Part shown: positions 1 through 7,483 of the stretch, one piece after another
How positions within the stretch are numbered: position 1 is the stretch's first letter
How the letters are laid out: every line of letters starts with the position of its first letter
Assembly (NCBI RefSeq): GCF_021654285.1
Contig: NZ_JAKFZS010000016.1
Coordinates: forward strand, 1 to 64,000
Source: Pseudoalteromonas luteoviolacea
Lineage (GTDB): Bacteria; Pseudomonadota; Gammaproteobacteria; Enterobacterales; Alteromonadaceae
Length of the DNA stretch: 64,000 nucleotides
Reading direction: 5' to 3'
Made by a program: the position numbers and the translations under genes
The notes under the pieces: generated by a model
The model's database searches: none
What the model was told of the DNA's origin: nothing
What the model saw: the letters and a program-made list of their open reading frames with translations, nothing else

Positions 1-84
1 CCATTTTTAGTTGCTTACTATGGCCTAGCAGGCGTAAAGATCGCAGCGACGTATGCTATGGCATCACTTGCAGCTCGCGACTAA
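1..84 (+). CDS. C-terminal end of an unidentified protein (partial)
   Basis: The window opens inside a plus-strand reading frame that runs 27 codons to a TAA at 82-84. The visible tail is small and hydrophobic (it ends MASLAARD) and would suit the last membrane segment of a membrane protein, but it is too short to name. A strong intrinsic terminator follows 41 bases later, which supports a real gene end here. The start lies outside the window. Confidence 0.5.
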   Translation, partial: PFLVAYYGLAGVKIAATYAMASLAARD

Positions 85-125
85 TCCTGGCGGGGATATT
101 TTAAAGCGAGAGTTGAGAAGTTAAT

Positions 126-150
126 AAGGAGTGAGTTCACTCCTTTTTTT
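126..150 (+). terminator. Rho-independent terminator
   Basis: A perfect 9-bp inverted repeat (AAGGAGTGA / TCACTCCTT, two-base loop) runs straight into a T tract. It ends the transcript of the partial gene at the window start. From 151 to 632 I see no convincing gene. This is AT-rich DNA that must hold the promoter of the small-peptide genes that follow. Confidence 0.85.
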
Positions 151-632
151 GTGCCTGTTTTGCATGTCAGTTTACTTTGTGGCAGCAGAGGCGATCGCTA
201 GTGAATTAATTTGAATGTTATAGGCACCTTTAAACTCATATTTCAAACTAGCAAGCTCCCCATTTTATGGATATTTCATTCGCTGTCTTAATTTAGTCTA
301 AAGGCGTATCCATGATCCATATGAGTGGCTTTTAAAACTATTATCTTACCATTCTTTTCTTTTATAACCTCATGATATATATGGTTATAGTTCACTTTTT
401 GTCATTTTGACACACTTCAATAACTTGTGGATTATGAGCGTTAGTTGCATTACATCAACCATTATTAACTCGACTTGTTAAATATAAAAGTTAACACAAA
501 TCGTTCTATGTGATTTTGGGATTGAATGTTTGCAACGCGATAGTGCTTATTCAGTGAGTATTTACACTGACTCAGGAGATAGAAGCCTACAAATGGGTTT
601 CAGAGCCGTATAAAAGTATAGATGGAGTAAAT

Positions 633-746
633 ATGAAACAGTTGATGGCCGAAAAGCTTAATTTAGTGGTGGGTGGTGTCTATTACCCTAAAAACCCTAT
701 CAATAAAGATGGGACGATTAATGAGACCCCTAATAGACCACGTTAA
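633..746 (+). CDS. Double-glycine leader peptide 1, putative RiPP precursor (37 aa)
   Basis: A 37-residue frame starts at ATG 633 behind a GGAG ribosome-binding site. The N-terminal part (MKQLMAEKLNLVVGG) has the hydrophobic spacing and Gly-Gly end of leaders cut by C39-peptidase ABC exporters. The 22-residue remainder (VYYPKNPINK, then DGTINETPNRPR) has no cysteine, so it cannot form lanthionine. It does have Thr, Asp, Glu and Lys, the residues joined by graspetide ATP-grasp ligases. It is the first of three short genes before a shared terminator at 1247-1284. The C39 exporter at 7484 is the obvious partner. The leader and context are seen; processing and modification are inferred. Confidence 0.7.
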   Translation: MKQLMAEKLNLVVGGVYYPKNPINKDGTINETPNRPR

Positions 747-809
747 ACTGGCTTTAGATATTTGAATTTAACTAACTGATGAAGCTATTTGAGCTCATCA
801 AATCTAGCA

Positions 810-827
810 GTAGACAATGTTGTCTAC
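810..827. promoter_or_regulatory. Short perfect inverted repeat between peptide genes 1 and 2
   Basis: GTAGACAA and TTGTCTAC form a perfect 8-bp inverted repeat with a two-base spacer, 35 bp before the start of the second peptide gene. It has no T tract, so it is more likely an operator, RNA processing site or stabilising hairpin than a terminator. Function unknown. Confidence 0.35.
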
Positions 828-862
828 GTACTGAGAAATTAGAAGTAATAAGGTGAATTAAT

Positions 863-979
863 ATGCAAACAATACACGGTGTAAATCTTTTAAAAGTAAC
901 TGGTGGTTATAGAGCACAGATCATTGTTAATGATGACGGGACTGTGGATGTAAGAACTTGCGTAGACCCACGTCGCTAA
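863..979 (+). CDS. Double-glycine leader peptide 2, putative RiPP precursor (38 aa)
   Basis: A 38-residue frame starts at ATG 863 behind AAGGTG. The leader MQTIHGVNLLKVTGG ends in Gly-Gly at residues 14-15. The 23-residue tail is rich in Asp and Val (NDDGTVDVRT) with one Cys near the end (CVDPRR). It resembles peptide 1 in leader length and in its NKDG/NDDG-type turn, so the two may be diverged paralogs. A single Cys with two Thr would permit at most one lanthionine-type ring; the Asp and Thr content would also suit ATP-grasp ester or amide cross-links. Too short for standard gene finders; the role is inferred. Confidence 0.68.
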   Translation: MQTIHGVNLLKVTGGYRAQIIVNDDGTVDVRTCVDPRR

Positions 980-1063
980 TATAACCATATCGAGCAGTGT
1001 TATAGTTGCCGTTTTAAGCAGCTGTTAAAAAGCGTGTTTTAAAATTATGACAGGATATTATGT

Positions 1064-1210
1064 ATGCTAAGCATTAAAAAGAAAGTAATAAAAAGTCTAG
1101 CGGGTAAAGAATTTACCCATGCTCATGTGGCAGTTGGGGGAGCTAAGATAGACCCAAGCAATCGAGGCTGTACGTCTCACGATAACACCTTTTATGCGAG
1201 TCCAGTGTAA
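1064..1210 (+). CDS. Double-glycine leader peptide 3, class I lanthipeptide-like precursor (48 aa)
   Basis: A 48-residue frame starts at ATG 1064 behind AGGA. An overlapping ATG at 1060 stops after five codons. The N-terminus MLSIKKKVIKSL closely matches that of the peptide at 3395 (KKKxIKSL), a lysine-rich leader style known from precursors of LanB/LanC lanthipeptides. Gly-Gly is at residues 25-26. The 22-residue tail holds one Cys directly followed by Thr-Ser (RGCTSHDNTF) and other Ser/Thr. It is the last gene before the terminator at 1247. The leader similarity is seen; that LanB and LanC act on it is inferred. Confidence 0.7.
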   Translation: MLSIKKKVIKSLAGKEFTHAHVAVGGAKIDPSNRGCTSHDNTFYASPV

Positions 1211-1246
1211 ACACTCGTATGCTCTTACACACTTCATATTGACGAG

Positions 1247-1284
1247 AGCGTTGTCAAGCTGTGAAAGCTGAGCAACGCTTTTTT
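1247..1284 (+). terminator. Rho-independent terminator after the first peptide cluster
   Basis: AGCGTTG (1247-1253) pairs with CAACGCT (1273-1279), with an inner AGCT pairing, and is followed by six T. It closes the 633-1210 peptide operon. The next 530 bp (1285-1812) show no gene I can support and must carry the promoter of the ATP-grasp operon. Confidence 0.8.
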
Positions 1285-1812
1285 ATGCCATTTTATTGCT
1301 GATTGCCCCTAAATAAAACTTCACATATCGGTTACTTCTATACCCTCAAACGCTTTTTCACTCCACACAACATGACTTCTGTAGGCACTGACCTACCTAG
1401 TTGGCTTTTATTATTTGCGAGATTTTGATTGCACTCATTCATTGTCAGAGTGAGGCTGAGGGTTGGCATATCTAGAATAATTTGATGCACGAATACTCAG
1501 TTCGGCAGACAGTAAATTGATGTTCATTTCACTTTATGAGTAATTGGTAGTTGCGGCTTACATCAAGTGATGACTGTTTCATATTTAGACCATAAAAGAC
1601 CATTATTTGCATATTATATTTAAACTTAAGTGTATGATTATATTGTTAATTGTTGTTTTTTTGGGAGTTTGCAATACAGCAATGAAAGCGTCACTATTCA
1701 TCTCAACGCAGACATGGTTCGTACTTAAATTGAATCTAATTACAAATAATTAAGGGCGTGCATTTAACGCCGATAAAAATAGGCTGTGTTAGAGAATTAA
1801 GAGGTAATAAGG

Positions 1813-1977
1813 ATGACGAAAAGGTTTAGTACAGATAATGAAATGGCGACTTATTTACAAGAACAAATTGCAATTGATGTAATGACAAACTGTTTTGAGC
1901 AAGACTACGCAATATCGATTCAATGCGATATCGATGCTGAGCTAGATACCGTTTTGAATGTGCCATATGAGCACTAA
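1813..1977 (+). CDS. 54-aa acidic protein directly upstream of the ATP-grasp ligase
   Basis: A 54-residue frame starts at ATG 1813 with AAGAGG and AAGG upstream and ends 17 bp before the GTG of the ATP-grasp gene, so the two are almost certainly co-transcribed. It has no Gly-Gly. It has two Cys (residues 27 and 38) and a C-terminal half dense in Asp and Glu (CDIDAELDTVLNVPYEH). Position and acidic tail fit a graspetide precursor, because such precursors usually precede their ligase. It could also be a small leader-binding partner. I recognise no family. Confidence 0.6.
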   Translation: MTKRFSTDNEMATYLQEQIAIDVMTNCFEQDYAISIQCDIDAELDTVLNVPYEH

Positions 1978-1994
1978 TTTTATAACGAACTGGA

Positions 1995-2936
1995 GTGAAT
2001 AAAGTGGCTTATTTGGTACTTGGTCAAGCAAAAGATAGCCATGCTCGGCGTATTTTGGAGGTATTAAACGCTCGTGGAGAAAATGCCTATTTGATGCAAA
2101 GTAATGATTTCCCAAGTGCAATGACATTTGGCTTTTCCCCTAACTTAGGTGATGGTGAGTTATCGTTACCTGGAGGCGACAAGCTAATTTTAAGCGAGAT
2201 TAAGGCTGTGTTCTGGCGAGGGTTTTCTGGTGTTACAGACGAGGATACTCGGGCTAATTATATGAAGCCTGATGGTATCGCAGCGAAAGACAGTATGGCA
2301 TGTTTGCGAACTTGGTTTTTACTGGGGGGGAGCACTCGATGGGTGAATGGATGGCAAGCTTTTCAACATCACCAAGAAAAACCTTTGCAGTTAAAAAAAG
2401 TGCGAGATCTCGGGGTTAATATTCCCAAGACATATATCGGGAATGATGGAGACGCTATTCGAGCATTTTATGGTGAATTGGCACATAGCATTTTTAAACC
2501 TGTTTTTGGTGGTGCACATACCGAGCTTTTAACACCTGCTCATATGGTACCAGAGCGCTTCGAGCAAGCTTTATCCAAATCACCCATTACAGTGCAGGAG
2601 CTGATTAAAGGCACCAATATTAGGACCTATGTTATCGGGAAAAAGGTGTTATCCGTTGAACTTGAAAGTGAGATGACGGACTTTCGCGAGGACAACGATG
2701 TGAAATTGTCCGTTATCCCGACGCCAAAAGAGATTAGCCAACAATCATTGGCCATCTGTGATGCACTGTATCTGAAATGGACTGCGATTGATTGGCGGCG
2801 AGATGAGCAGGGTAAATATTATTTTTTAGAAGCGAATCCTTCACCTATGTTTATCGGTTTTGAAAATCGATCCGGCATCGCGTTGTCAGAATGGATTGTT
2901 GATCTGATGATTCATGGTGAAGTGAGGCAGCCATAA
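1995..2936 (+). CDS. ATP-grasp ligase, graspetide-synthetase (MvdD)-like
   Basis: 313 aa from a GTG start, 17 bp after the 54-aa gene. The N-terminal third includes VFWRGFSGV (about 72-80), which takes the place of the VWYRRP strand typical of graspetide ligases. ATP-grasp features follow: FKPVFGGAH (Lys168) for ATP, VQELIKGTNIRTYVIG (about 200-215), and the metal-binding end with D266, E279 and N281 in FLEANPSP. The tail, where GIALSEWIVDLM follows an NPxP stretch, matches the end of MvdD-type macrocyclases. These enzymes join Asp or Glu side chains to Thr, Ser or Lys in a precursor peptide. RimK-like glutamate ligases are the alternative, but the surrounding peptides favour RiPP maturation. 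The substrate is not proven. Confidence 0.75.
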   Translation: MNKVAYLVLGQAKDSHARRILEVLNARGENAYLMQSNDFPSAMTFGFSPNLGDGELSLPGGDKLILSEIKAVFWRGFSGVTDEDTRANYMKPDGIAAKDSMACLRTWFLLGGSTRWVNGWQAFQHHQEKPLQLKKVRDLGVNIPKTYIGNDGDAIRAFYGELAHSIFKPVFGGAHTELLTPAHMVPERFEQALSKSPITVQELIKGTNIRTYVIGKKVLSVELESEMTDFREDNDVKLSVIPTPKEISQQSLAICDALYLKWTAIDWRRDEQGKYYFLEANPSPMFIGFENRSGIALSEWIVDLMIHGEVRQP

Positions 2937-2969
2937 ACCCGTATTTTACAATTTTGTGAGTGTTCAGAG

Positions 2970-2984
2970 GAACATGGATGTTCT
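2970..2984. repeat. Palindromic repeat, copy 1 (GAACATGGATGTTCT)
   Basis: GAACAT and ATGTTC form an inverted repeat around GG, 34 bp after the ATP-grasp stop. It is preceded by ATTTTGTGA, which also precedes copy 2. Copies 2 and 3 lie in the gaps around the next peptide genes. The rest of 2940-3394 holds no gene I can support. Confidence 0.6.
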
Positions 2985-3199
2985 CTATATACAGAAAATA
3001 AGGCCAAAAAATGCCCTTTCACGAAAGTGAGCAACAATTTTGTTTCAGCACAGAGTTGGGCTGCACAGCTGAGAATGAAAAGTAAAGGCGATTAAGTCTC
3101 GTTTAAGAGTCAAAAATAAGAGCTTAGTAAAGGTGAGTAGCCATAGGTTTTATGTCAGTTAAATCATTTGGTTAGAGTGTATTTTGTGAAGAGTCGATA

Positions 3200-3214
3200 G
3201 GACATGGATGTTCT
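3200..3214. repeat. Palindromic repeat, copy 2 (GGACATGGATGTTCT)
   Basis: It differs from copy 1 by one base in 15 and shares the upstream ATTTTGTGA context. It is followed by ATTTTT, so it could act as a weak hairpin terminator or attenuator before the lanthipeptide-like gene at 3395. Confidence 0.6.
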
Positions 3215-3394
3215 ATTTTTGAAAAAGCGTGTCACGTTAGCTTAACGAGCAATTTGAGTGCAGATTCGATAGTAAATGAACAATTGAACGCTCTGTATCC
3301 AAGCGATTTTATAATAGGCAATTGCGCTCAAAAATTGATGACTCGATCAAGAGTGGAATTGTATTAGGTAGATAAAAATAGATGAGGGAAACTT

Positions 3395-3625
3395 ATGAAG
3401 TTGAATCTAAAGAAGAAAGCGATTAAATCTTTGTCAGATAGTGGCAACACAATTGACTATGCAAAAACGCCCGCTATTGCTGGCGGCGTTGATATAAACC
3501 AAATGATAAAGGATGCTTATCCGGGTGTAGGATCCGCGCCGCATAACGGTTGCATCATGTATGTGACAACCGGATGCCCAAGGCCAATAACATCAAAGTG
3601 CAATTTAATAACGCACTGGCCATAA
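3395..3625 (+). CDS. Class I lanthipeptide-like precursor with double-glycine leader (76 aa)
   Basis: 76 aa from ATG 3395 behind GAGGGAAA. The leader starts MKLNLKKKAIKSLSDSG, a strong match in style to LanB/LanC lanthipeptide leaders and to the peptide at 1064. Gly-Gly falls at residues 30-31. The 45-residue core has three Cys spread among Ser and Thr (NGCIMYVTTGCPRPITSKC, then NLITHWP), so up to three thioether rings are chemically possible. It is the best candidate substrate of the dehydratase at 11043 and cyclase at 9809, with leader removal and export by the C39 transporter at 7484. Precursor status is well supported by sequence; the modification pattern is inferred. Confidence 0.82.
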   Translation: MKLNLKKKAIKSLSDSGNTIDYAKTPAIAGGVDINQMIKDAYPGVGSAPHNGCIMYVTTGCPRPITSKCNLITHWP

Positions 3626-3728
3626 GTGATTGCCTAAATTAAGTTAAAACTTTTGACCTTAAAGGTTCGTGATTGCGCTAATTAAGGTCCCCAATTTAAG
3701 TACAATTATTGTAATAAGGAAACTAAAT

Positions 3729-3893
3729 ATGCACCCATTTTCATTAAATCAAGCACAAAGCGAAGTTGTAACTGGTGGTAATAGCCTAGTATCTGGCCAT
3801 TTCAAAGGATTTGGCGAACGTATTACCATGGCGATCCCTGAAAACGGGTTTGACCCTATTTTTGACATCGTGATTGTTAACCCAATTAAATAA
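3729..3893 (+). CDS. Double-glycine leader peptide 5, bacteriocin-like (54 aa)
   Basis: 54 aa from ATG 3729, behind AAGGAAAC. A longer frame from 3669 exists but has no ribosome-binding site. The leader MHPFSLNQAQSEVVTGG is a classic bacteriocin-type double-glycine leader (Leu, Gln, Val and Gly-Gly at the expected spacing). The 37-residue core has no Cys and alternates Gly/Phe with hydrophobics (GHFKGFGERI, FDIVIVNPIK), with Asp and Glu present. It may be exported unmodified as a class II-like bacteriocin or be a graspetide. It lies 103 bp after the lanthipeptide-like gene and before the terminator at 4135. Confidence 0.75.
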   Translation: MHPFSLNQAQSEVVTGGNSLVSGHFKGFGERITMAIPENGFDPIFDIVIVNPIK

Positions 3894-4048
3894 GCGATTC
3901 ATTAAGCGCTGCGATAGAAGCACGTTGGCGGACAGTGCTTGATGTCAAAAGAGTATTGAGTGTGCTCGAATGAAGGTGAGCGGGTATTTTATCGCTAGCT
4001 TCATGAGAGATACGTCATTGCGTTATTTATTGTTTTGAGTGAGTAAAA

Positions 4049-4063
4049 GGACAGGGATGTTCT
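4049..4063. repeat. Palindromic repeat, copy 3 (GGACAGGGATGTTCT)
   Basis: This is the third copy of the 15-bp element seen at 2970 and 3200, with one further base change and a following run of six T. It sits in the gap after peptide gene 5, with TTTTGAGTGAG upstream in place of ATTTTGTGA. Confidence 0.55.
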
Positions 4064-4134
4064 TTTTTATGAATGGAACGACGTGACAAACTGCGGATAA
4101 TGGTCAAAGCGCTTAATACATTATTCGAATAAAT

Positions 4135-4160
4135 AGGCTTTGCTTCCTTGCAAAGCCTTT
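4135..4160 (+). terminator. Rho-independent terminator after the peptide genes
   Basis: AGGCTTTGC and GCAAAGCCT form a perfect 9-bp stem with a six-base loop, followed by TTT. It probably ends the peptide transcript. The remaining 550 bp up to glmU (4161-4712) show no gene and should contain the glmU promoter. Confidence 0.7.
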
Positions 4161-4712
4161 AGGACACTCGGGTCTTAAGTTTTCAATATGGACATCCAAT
4201 ATGATTAAAGGACTTCCTTGTTTAGTTCTACCTTGAACTATATACACGCGGTAAGTTCATTCCTTGTGTTTGTTTTTATTGTTGTTTTAAATAGTTTTGT
4301 TATGTCTTAATCGCTGGGTGGTGACTAGGATTGGTGGTCAAGTATGTTACTTATATTTTTGGACTTAAAAAGCCGTCAGTTATTACAGGTAGGTATTTGC
4401 CATGCGCTGAGAGGGTTGTCGATGGCTTGGTTATAAAAAGAAAAATAATGATGGGATAGGAAAGAGTTCAACACCGCGGGGTAAGCTGATGACTTGGCTA
4501 TAACAATTGAACCTAGCTCAATATTTTGTCTGAATTACCCAGTGTAAGGTGCCTTATGACTATCAATTTCGATAAATCTAGTTAAAATATCGGCAATAAT
4601 TTCTATGTGATATTGTGCGCTGCGCCTCAGTTTGATTGGGTACATGGAGTGGCAATCTTAAAGTAACCAATAGTACAGAGAAATCGAAAGTTAAAAAAAG
4701 GATCCCTCACTG

Positions 4713-6074
4713 ATGGCATTAAATACAGTTATTCTTGCGGCGGGTAAAGGCACCCGAATGCGCTCTAAATTACCCAAAGTTCTACATTCGATTGCCGGTA
4801 AACCTATGGTTCAGCACGTAATCGACAATTCAAATGCACTGGGTGCAAGAGCTACAAACCTTGTGTATGGTCATGGCGCTGAGCAATTAAAAACACACTT
4901 ATCTCATAATGATGTAAATTGGGTCTTACAAGAAGAGCAGCTGGGCACTGGTCATGCAGTGGCTGTCGCCAAAGATTACATTGATGATAAAGACACTGTA
5001 CTGGTTTTGTATGGGGATGTCCCGTTAACTAAGCAGTCTACGCTAGAGAAGTTATTGGCGGTGACACCTGAAAAAGGTTTGTCAGTATTGACTGTGACGC
5101 TTGATAATCCAATGGGTTATGGACGTATGGTGCGCGAAAATGGCAAGCTTGTTGGCATTGTTGAGCAAAAAGATGCATCAGAAGAGCAACTTAAAATTCA
5201 AGAGATCAATACAGGCATTATGGCTGCAAACGGTGAGCTGCTAAAAAAATGGTTGGGTCAGCTCTCTAATAACAATGCACAGGGTGAATACTACCTGACG
5301 GATATTGTGGCGATGGCGCATGCTGAAGGGGTTGAGATCACCTCGGCACAACCTGATGACAAGATGGAAGTTGAAGGGGCCAATAACCGCGTTCAATTGG
5401 CTGCATTAGAGCGCGCATATCAAGCACGTCAAGCAACGGAGTTGATGCTTAATGGTGCCAGTTTAGCAGATCCAGCCCGTATTGATGTACGCGGTGAAGT
5501 AACGACAGGCCAAGATGTAGAAATTGACGTTAATGTTATTTTTGAAGGCACAGTGACCATTGGCGATAATGTGCGTATTGGACCGAACTGTGTATTGAAA
5601 GACTGCACGATTGGTGACGGAGTTGTCATTAAAGCAAACTCGGTTGTTGAAGAAGCACAAGTGAAAGCAAACTGCACATTAGGGCCATTTGCACGACTTC
5701 GTCCAGGTGCCGTGATGGAAGAAAATGCCCATGTTGGGAATTTTGTGGAGATGAAAAAGTCTCGACTCGGCTCTGGGTCAAAAGCCAACCACTTTACTTA
5801 TCTGGGCGATACGCAAGTCGGAGAGAAAGTGAATATTGGCGCAGGTACCATCACATGTAATTATGATGGCGTGAATAAGTCGCAAACTGTGATTGGAGAT
5901 GGTGCATTCATAGGTTCTAATTCCTCGCTCGTTGCGCCGGTAAAAATAGGTGCTCAAGCAACCATTGCAGCCGGCTCGGTGATCACCAGCACTGTCCAAG
6001 ATGAGCAGCTGGCAGTGGCCAGAGGTAAGCAGCGAAATATTGCCGGATGGCAAAGACCGGTGAAAAAGTCTTAA
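4713..6074 (+). CDS. glmU: Bifunctional N-acetylglucosamine-1-phosphate uridyltransferase / glucosamine-1-phosphate acetyltransferase GlmU
   Basis: 453 aa, the usual GlmU length. It makes UDP-GlcNAc for peptidoglycan and lipopolysaccharide: the C-terminal half acetylates glucosamine-1-phosphate and the N-terminal half adds UMP from UTP. The nucleotide-binding signature LAAGKGTRM (about 8-16), a following Lys-Leu-Pro-Lys, and QLGTGHAVA are in the N-terminal half. Hexapeptide repeats of a left-handed beta-helix follow from about residue 250, with GAGTITCNYDG (about 380-390) at the acetyltransferase site. It starts at ATG 4713. The partner glmS is 24 kb downstream rather than adjacent. A terminator follows directly. 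Confidence 0.98.
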   Translation: MALNTVILAAGKGTRMRSKLPKVLHSIAGKPMVQHVIDNSNALGARATNLVYGHGAEQLKTHLSHNDVNWVLQEEQLGTGHAVAVAKDYIDDKDTVLVLYGDVPLTKQSTLEKLLAVTPEKGLSVLTVTLDNPMGYGRMVRENGKLVGIVEQKDASEEQLKIQEINTGIMAANGELLKKWLGQLSNNNAQGEYYLTDIVAMAHAEGVEITSAQPDDKMEVEGANNRVQLAALERAYQARQATELMLNGASLADPARIDVRGEVTTGQDVEIDVNVIFEGTVTIGDNVRIGPNCVLKDCTIGDGVVIKANSVVEEAQVKANCTLGPFARLRPGAVMEENAHVGNFVEMKKSRLGSGSKANHFTYLGDTQVGEKVNIGAGTITCNYDGVNKSQTVIGDGAFIGSNSSLVAPVKIGAQATIAAGSVITSTVQDEQLAVARGKQRNIAGWQRPVKKS

Positions 6075-6083
6075 TAAGAAAAT

Positions 6084-6111
6084 AAAAAGGGAAATACGTT
6101 TCCCTTTTTTT
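6084..6111 (+). terminator. Rho-independent terminator of glmU
   Basis: AAAAAGGGAAA and its complement TTTCCCTTTTTT flank a TACG tetraloop 10 bases after the glmU stop. It isolates glmU from the secretion and lanthipeptide genes downstream, which therefore need their own promoter in 6112-6208. Confidence 0.9.
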
Positions 6112-6208
6112 GTACCTGATTCCTTTCTGGATTCTAAAGTGATACATTAACTTCGAGGTTAATTAAAATTTAACAATAAAAACAATTAATTCGGGTGTAC
6201 AAGTCATT

Positions 6209-7453
6209 ATGGAAAATCTCTTTCGCAAAGAAGTACTTGAGAATAAGCGACACCGATTAGAAGGAGCTGTGAGTTTAGTTCAGCCACCTGTGTTTAAAAC
6301 ACTCACCTTTCTGATCCTATTTGTGGTGGTTATCAGTATTATTTACTTAACTTTGGGCAGTTATGCGCGCAAAGAGCGAGTAACGGGTGTGCTTGAGCCT
6401 AATACTGGTGTATTGAGCATGGTTGCATCACAAGAGGGGATCATTTCACAGGTATTAGTCGAAGAAGGTGAGTTGGTTGAAGCCAATCAACCCATCTTAC
6501 GGATTGCATCTGCCAAGCACAGTACCCAAGCGCTTGAGCTTAACCAAGCTTTGCTTAATCAATATTCATTTCAATTACAAAATCTTGAACGATTAATTAC
6601 ACAGCAAGAGAAACAGTATCGACTAGACTTGGCTGAGCTTCAACAACAAAAAGAAACGGCTCAAAAGCGCTTGGTGGAATTAGACAATCAATCGCAAACA
6701 TTTGCCAAGCGTCTTGAGTTAAATGAGCAAATGGTCGGCCAAATCAGCACCCTAAAAGGGACTGGTTATATCTCTGAATTAGAGCTACAAAGGCAAAAGG
6801 ATACACTTTTGTCATTGCAGCAGCAGTCCTCTAGTATCCGTTCAGAAAAGCTGGGACTTCAAGCGCAAATTGAACAATATGATATGCAATTGGAAAAGTT
6901 GCCTTTACAGCATGATGAGCGTATTAATCAGTTAAATTCTCAGCGTGCTGACATGGAGATTCAATTATCTTCTGTTGAGCAGCAGCGTTTAGGTGAACTA
7001 AGAGCGCCTAAAGCAGGTGTTGTGACCGGTCTACTCGCAAAAGTGGGCAAAAACGTGGTCACTGGTGAGCGATTACTCAGTGTGATCCCTGAAAATAGTC
7101 AAATGCAGGCGGTGATCTATGTGCCTACATCCGCATTTGGTTTTATCGAATCAGGGCAAGCGACGAAGTTGCGTTATCACGCTTTCCCCTATGAGAAGTT
7201 TGGTATTTATAGCGGCGAGATCAAGCAGATAAGTAGCTCTTTGATTTTACCTGAAGAGGCGATTATTCCTGGAATGATCACTGAGCCAGCTTATCGCGTC
7301 GTTGTCTCTTTATCTGAGCAGCATATTCAGGCGTACGGTAAATCGACACCATTGCGTGCAGGTATGATGTTAGATGCAGATATCATTATCGAGGAGCGAT
7401 CACTACTTCGTTGGTTGTTTGATCCAGTATTTAGTATTAAAGGACAGCTGTAG
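6209..7453 (+). CDS. HlyD-family peptide-export adaptor (CvaA/MchE-like)
   Basis: 414 aa. One membrane segment (about 30-52) follows a short cytoplasmic tail. Then come a first lipoyl-like half (SQEGIISQVLVEEGELV), long Gln/Leu-rich coiled coils (about 110-250) and a second lipoyl half with a beta-barrel (LRAPKAGVVTGLLAKVGKNV). This is the layout of periplasmic adaptors that link a C39 ABC exporter to TolC, as for colicin V. The exporter gene follows after 30 bp. It should export the double-glycine peptides encoded at 633-3893 and possibly modified lanthipeptide. An outer-membrane TolC partner is not encoded here. Confidence 0.9.
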   Translation: MENLFRKEVLENKRHRLEGAVSLVQPPVFKTLTFLILFVVVISIIYLTLGSYARKERVTGVLEPNTGVLSMVASQEGIISQVLVEEGELVEANQPILRIASAKHSTQALELNQALLNQYSFQLQNLERLITQQEKQYRLDLAELQQQKETAQKRLVELDNQSQTFAKRLELNEQMVGQISTLKGTGYISELELQRQKDTLLSLQQQSSSIRSEKLGLQAQIEQYDMQLEKLPLQHDERINQLNSQRADMEIQLSSVEQQRLGELRAPKAGVVTGLLAKVGKNVVTGERLLSVIPENSQMQAVIYVPTSAFGFIESGQATKLRYHAFPYEKFGIYSGEIKQISSSLILPEEAIIPGMITEPAYRVVVSLSEQHIQAYGKSTPLRAGMMLDADIIIEERSLLRWLFDPVFSIKGQL

Positions 7454-7483
7454 CTGCAATAACGATAATAAAAAAGGCTTTAT

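Noticed and set aside
2973..3250. Two mini-frames starting MDVL at the palindromic repeats
   Set aside because: They are only 13-18 codons long, share just the repeat-coded start and lack any leader motif, so they are likely by-products of the repeat.
3969..4040. A 22-codon frame after peptide gene 5
   Set aside because: No ribosome-binding site, no Gly-Gly and no similarity to the neighbouring peptides.
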